Assembly (NCBI GenBank): GCA_000711775.1
Contig: ARYC01000433.1
Coordinates: 62,001 to 126,000, forward strand
From: Oxytricha trifallax
Lineage: Eukaryota; Ciliophora; Spirotrichea; Sporadotrichida; Oxytrichidae
Length of the DNA: 64,000 nucleotides
Direction of reading: 5' to 3'
Numbering within the stretch: the stretch's first letter is position 1; each line of letters starts with the position of its first letter. The notes under the pieces were generated by a model. The model saw only the letters and a list, made by a program, of their open reading frames with translations, was not told the DNA's origin and searched no databases. Below, in pieces: positions 59,500 through 64,000 of this stretch. A program made the translations under genes and the position numbers.

Positions 59500-61147
59500 T
59501 AAATTAAATTAAATAGCCAAGAATGTATAATAATTTTGGTTTTTATAGCAAAATTGTTTTTATTGTGTTATTAATAAGCTAAGCATTTCTGATTCAGCAT
59601 AATCAACACCTCCTTTAAAAGTGAAGTTGTTATTTATAGAACAATTAATACAATTTACAAAAGCATCTGACTAAGTGAAAAATAAACCTCCTATAATTGC
59701 GGAGTTATTCTAAAATTGAGAATTTTAAAATGTTAAATTTGAAAATTTTTACACTCCCAAAACTATAGAGCCATTTCCTAAACTATAATTTTCCAAGAAT
59801 GTTGATTCAACTACTTTTAGATTTGCGTTTTTTTATAAGAAATAATCCTTATATTTTCCAAAGTCTCCATGGAAATTAGAATAACTTATGTATATTTATT
59901 ATTGATTGAATGGATTTAAAACTTCTTCAGGATTTAACTAATCAGAAATTGCAGAGTTATTTTTAAAAGTACAATTTTAAATTTTGAATTCTTTTGAGTT
60001 ATGATTTAAAGAGAAAATACTTCTTCATTCTGCCTTTTTTTATGATAGTGAACTATTAATCAAATTTATTTTTAGATTCTTGTGAATTATTTTGTCCACT
60101 TTTATCAATGAATGTAACTTTTATAGTTTATTATCAAAGATTTCAATGTTTTACAGAGAAGCCTTATTTTCTGGATTTTGATCATCTTTATCAAGTATGC
60201 TTATTAAATAATATAATAACTTTCGAGGTATAATAAAGGGATTTGTGAATTTTGAAAACTAAGTTATCTATTTAAATACTTCCCCTATATAAATCAAGAG
60301 ACTTTGTAACTTGGTAAAGATGCACAATAAAAATATCATTTTGAGTTTACATAAATAAGTTGTCAATTTTCATTTTTCTAAAAATGATTGATGTTGATTT
60401 ACTTAATTTTAAAAATTGCTATATGCAAGACTTGATTAGTCTTGAAAATTTCACTAATCTCTATATTCTATGATTACTAAATGTATATAATCATGTCATT
60501 TTTTTTAAATTTAAGTAAAATTATTAATATAAAATATTTCCGAAGTTGCACAGAAGATATTTAATGTTTTTTATTGTTAGACTTGTAGAATTATATATTG
60601 CAAGTAAACTAGAGTCCGTGTTCAAAGAGTTTAGCCTACTTTGAGAATTTATGAAAGTAATATTATTAAACCTATGTAAATAAAAAAGAAGATACATTGA
60701 GGTTAATAAATAGAGTAAATTAAGTAATCTTAGAGCTAAATCTTTCTTTCAATTTAATTTATATTAATATACGTTTGTATATTTTCTATATTAAATTTTA
60801 AAAAAGGAATTTATAAGGAGTACTTAAAGAAAAAAAACTGCTGCAATTATATTGAAACAAAATTTTTAATGCGTATAATTAATTTTTAAACACATAAATT
60901 GCTAATTTTGATACTTTAAATTTATACAAGGTTTTCAATTATCAATCCTAATAAATGAAATTAGTTGATCAATTTGTAAGTAAAATTGTAATTAAACCAA
61001 AATATTGAGCTAGTCTTTAATCATATGCGTTAATCATTTTTGGTAATAATTTCGCTATATTTTTTAATCAATTTTTTAAGAGATTTGTGCTATTTAATTT
61101 TAATTATAAAATATTCTCAATAATGCCTGAATTAAATTCAACTCCAA
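59500..61147 (-). CDS. Continuation of beta-helix-like gene, frames broken
   Basis: Minus-strand pieces in changing frames carry the rhythm of a right-handed beta-helix protein: YGIVRNNKFNKTSS, NNITFINSQSRLNSLNT, SSLLAIYNSTSLTIKNIKYL, KVTFIDKSGQNNSQESKNKF, FKIQNCTFKNNSAISD, KVVESTFLENYSLGNGS and FVNCINCSINNNFTFKGG. The repeated N-x-T/S-F-x-N-N-x-A...GG units are typical. Frame changes often fall in A runs. It follows directly on the signal-peptide exon at 61148-61804. AT-rich stretches in between may be IESs. Confidence 0.55.
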
Positions 61148-61804
61148 TCATGTTTGTAGATGAAGTTTTGTTAAATTTATTGTTACGAACTATGCCATAT
61201 TCTGCTCTTGCGGAAAATAAATATATTATTATAAGATAAATAAGTCTTATACCTAATAATCTGTATTCCAATTTTTTAAATAATTCTTTTCTTTAGTTAC
61301 ATTTATATTTATTGGGTCAGGTGTTTTATAAAAAAATACAATACCTTATTTTATACAACCATATGTCTTATTAATAAATCTGTTATTTCTGAATATTACT
61401 TCATAATGTAGGTTGGGATAAATTGATGTAAAGCCACAATCTCTCAAAAGCCACAAATTAATAAATAAAACATTTGATTATATTGAAGTATCATAATTGA
61501 TGATTCCATTGTTTTCATAATTTATTCTTTAAAATAGCTTCTGTTCAGGAGGACGATCGCATTCCATAGCACCTGTATATACTAATCCTTACTAATTCAA
61601 GGGCAATCTAACTTCAATTAATTTATTGTTTGTGAAAGTCATGTTTTAACCATAACCAGCTTAAACAATCAGAGGAAATCTACCTCGTACGTAATAGCCT
61701 GTAAAATAATTAAAGGGAGGAAGCTTCCTGATCTCAACATTCAAGCTTATTTAATTTAGCAATAAATATATAAGAAACATAGAAATTATAACTTTAATTA
61801 CCAT
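61148..61804 (-). CDS. N-terminal part of beta-helix-like secreted/surface protein
   Basis: 218 codons from ATG 61804 to TGA 61148, open only with TAA/TAG as Gln. It begins with a clear signal peptide (MVIKVIISMFLIYLLLNQIS), followed by KLPPFNYFTGYYVRGRFPLI, QNMTFTNNKLIEVRLPLN and HYEVIFRNNRFINKTYGCIK. The phrases FTNN and FRNNRFINKT look like beta-helix rungs. The frame should pass to a neighbouring frame near 61200 (EYGIVRNNKFNKTSSTNM); an IES, intron or indel may sit there. A protein exported to the surface is likely; exact family not assigned. Confidence 0.65.
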
Positions 61805-62498
61805 GACTTTATTAAAGAACTTTATTTATCATTAAAATTTCTAGTGTTTATTATCATTCTATAATAAACAATTAATCTAAATTTCATCATAAATTTGAAA
61901 TCTTTATCAAAATAGTATAAAAAATGAAAATTAAATATAAGTAATTAGATTTATTAAATTTATAAATTTCAAGAAATTTATAAAAAATTCATATTTTTAT
62001 GAATGGGGCAGAACCTTCCCCATATAATTATTATTTCAAATTTATTTATTCGCAATCTCTGATGTTAATTAAACATAGCAATCGAAGGCTCTAGTGTAAA
62101 TGGCTAAGAATTGCATTTCGCTAATAATTATTACATATAATCAATCTAAATTATAAAAAATAATATTCGCTATTAAAAAAAGGAATTAAATATTATACTA
62201 AATTCAATTATAAATGACAAAAAAAATAAACGTAATCTTATAAATGCTTTTACTGGTTAATTCTTTAATAAACCATAAATAATAAATTTTTCCAATGAAA
62301 TGATTTATTTTCTTAATAAACATATTTATAAATTTTTGAAAGGCAAACTTCTTTCAAAAGACAATTTTTATTAAGCTTTTTATGACTTTTTTAAATAAGA
62401 GCACCTATAAAAATTTCAATTAAACATTTTATATTTATTAATAAATTATTTTAATGTATTATAGCTTCAATTTTATTATTTACAATTGTATGAGTAAA
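61805..62498. other. AT-rich germline-limited DNA
   Basis: 5' flank of the beta-helix-like gene; AT-rich with no second coding island. Confidence 0.4.
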
Positions 62499-62500
62499 AC

Positions 62501-62650
62501 TCAGTCAAAGCCATACTTATTGATAAATTTAAATGATTTCTTATTCTTAATATTAATTAGTTTTAAATAGCAATAATAATATATTAAAATTATAAATATC
62601 GAAGAAATAACTTTCAAAATAAGCATTAAATCCGTTATTATTGGGAAAAA
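62501..62650 (-). CDS. Possible C-terminal membrane anchor with TGA stop
   Basis: The minus strand encodes a hydrophobic helix and short basic tail, LMLILKVISSIFIILIYYYC then KLINIKNKKSFKFINKYGFD, and stops at TGA 62501. An ATG at 62761 opens the frame, but the upstream part is low-complexity. It could be the last MDS of a membrane protein gene; hydrophobic AT-rich frames also arise by chance, so confidence is low. Confidence 0.3.
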   Translation of the reverse strand, partial: FFPIITDLMLILKVISSIFIILIYYYCYLKLINIKNKKSFKFINKYGFD

Positions 62651-63169
62651 CAAATAATTATTTAAATATATATATATAGATATATACAAGAAATACATAT
62701 ATATCTGTATTAAAATAGAAATGTTAAATAATATAGGGTTAATTTGAGATAAATACTTCAAATAAAAAATAGCGGCAAATTAAATTAATGAACAACTATT
62801 TGTAATTATTTTAAAATGTACCTTTCCTTTTATTTATACATATTCCATTTTAGTTCTATTTTAGTGAAGAATTAAAATTAGCAAAATTTTTCATTAGATC
62901 TGTATTATATTAACTATGAAATATACAAATTTGTCATAATCTAAATTATGAGAGAATTTATTGATTTTAGATATAATTTATTATATAAAACAGTTCTTTA
63001 TTATAAAAAAGCTTCAATTGAGGCACAATCTATTGAGCAATGAGAGATCAAATTTTATAACAGCAATTAGGATTGATTATAAAATAAATATAGTATAGTG
63101 TACTATTTATATGATTTTAATTATAAAACTTCTTTTCTCCAATTTTAATATAAGAATAACTAATAAATT

Positions 63170-63290
63170 TATAAATTATTTTTTAATTTTGTCTGACTTT
63201 CGTAACAATACTTATCATGAGAATCTGAAAGAGATAAAACTTGCATTTCGTTATATTGACCCATCTTTATGGCTATAAATGCCTAACAAA
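63170..63290 (-). CDS. Possible MDS fragment, minus strand (weak)
   Basis: Local GC rise. The minus strand reads MGQYNEMQVLSLSDSHDKYC then YESQTKLKN from an ATG near 63272. Another frame is also open. It is on the same strand as, and just downstream of, the 63.5-63.8 kb frame, so it may belong to that gene. Confidence 0.25.
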
Positions 63291-63463
63291 TAATGCATTC
63301 ATTTGATTATATTTAACAGAATACTTTCTATAAAAGTTACATTTTTTATTTAAATTCCACGATTAAAAAATACAAACTTAAACTTAACATCTGTGACATC
63401 TCCTCAAGTTATTAACCCCTAATTAATTAAAAAGTAATTCTATTAATAATTTGTTTCTGATAG

Positions 63464-63820
63464 TCATATGGAATGGGATTTGAGTTAGAGTAGAGAGTAG
63501 GGCATATACTGTATTATTTCTAAAATAACTCTAATCATTGATTGTAATTGTTGCATGGGTTCAATTTTATTCTCTATGTTCATAAGTATAACTATATTTT
63601 AATAAGGTCTAGAAAAAGTCAGATAAAAATTAAGCTATTAAAAAATGAAGTATGAACATAGAAGAATTAATGGCATCTTTAATGTAACACATTGTTAATT
63701 TAAATCATAAATATTATTTGTGATGTTTGAATTCTTATTTAGATAAACCCAAGCAGTTTTCATATAATTTGAATTGCCTGGAAAATAGTTAAAGGCATCT
63801 TTGATAGCATCGTCAAACAT
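63464..63820 (-). CDS. Candidate MDS: 118-codon frame with ATG start and TGA stop
   Basis: ATG 63820 to TGA 63464, open only with TAA/TAG as Gln. The N-terminal half is convincing: MFDDAIKDAFNYFPGNSNYM then KTAWVYLNKNSNITNNIYDL. The second half is more hydrophobic and AT-rich (LKMPLILLCSYFIF), so the MDS may end part-way. No family recognised. Confidence 0.5.
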
Positions 63821-64000
63821 TATTATAAAAGTAAATAAATAAAATGTAAATACGGCATACCTTAAATAATGCTGGATAACTAATTAATTATGCTAAAAAT
63901 ATTTAATATAATTGTATCTTGATTAAAAAAATTGTTTAAAAATAACTAAATTAAAATGTTAGTTTTATAAAGAGTTTCTTAGGACCTATATTAAGTAATC

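Overview
The window reads as germline (micronuclear) DNA of a stichotrich ciliate of the Oxytricha/Sterkiella type. The reasons are: very AT-rich DNA; coding frames that open only when TAA and TAG are read as glutamine; transposons whose ends are telomere-like C4A4 repeats (CAAAACCCCAAAACCCC) flanked by 3-bp ANT target duplications; and short coding islands scattered on both strands, two of them separated by AT-rich inserts bounded by short direct repeats, as in MDS/IES organisation. The genus is an inference.

Telomere-bearing elements (TBEs) fill over a third of the window. Element A (1723-5861) is complete with an AGT duplication. Element B (11112-20764) is complete but split by a second complete element N (14323-19937, ATT duplication). 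Element C (28847-32806) has a decayed right end. Element D (41711-43602) keeps only its left part. Element E (49859-54858) is complete and carries two insertions. All share one gene order: 42-kDa DDE transposase, a convergent gene for the so-called 22-kDa protein, and the 57-kDa zinc-finger/protein-kinase gene. A, B and C lie in one orientation; N, D and E lie in the other and form a diverged subfamily. The 22-kDa gene appears to contain a 26-nt intron (and perhaps a 36-nt one) that extends it to about 240-254 residues.

Between the TBEs lie candidate macronuclear-destined segments (MDSs): 7.05-7.39, 10.54-10.80, 22.6-22.9, 23.6-24.1, 24.3-24.45, 25.96-26.1, 26.47-28.04, 28.33-28.46, 37.05-37.7, 39.5-39.66, 44.19-44.42, 45.9-46.3, 46.67-46.87, 47.66-47.86, 59.5-61.8, 62.5-62.65 and 63.46-63.82 kb. 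Two groups look like membrane or secreted beta-helix/cysteine-rich proteins. None could be tied to a named gene. Many frames break at single-base indels, often in homopolymers, so sequence error, true decay and unrecognised small IESs cannot be separated here.

The rest is AT-rich germline-limited DNA with (TA)n tracts, two related 0.5-kb MITE-like elements (421-955, 35108-35606), four long inverted-repeat (foldback) elements (35711-36129, 48718-49102, 50860-51403, 55361-56437) and a 338-bp element with 30-bp terminal inverted repeats that carries an open coding frame (54393-54730). No rRNA, tRNA or CRISPR was recognised.
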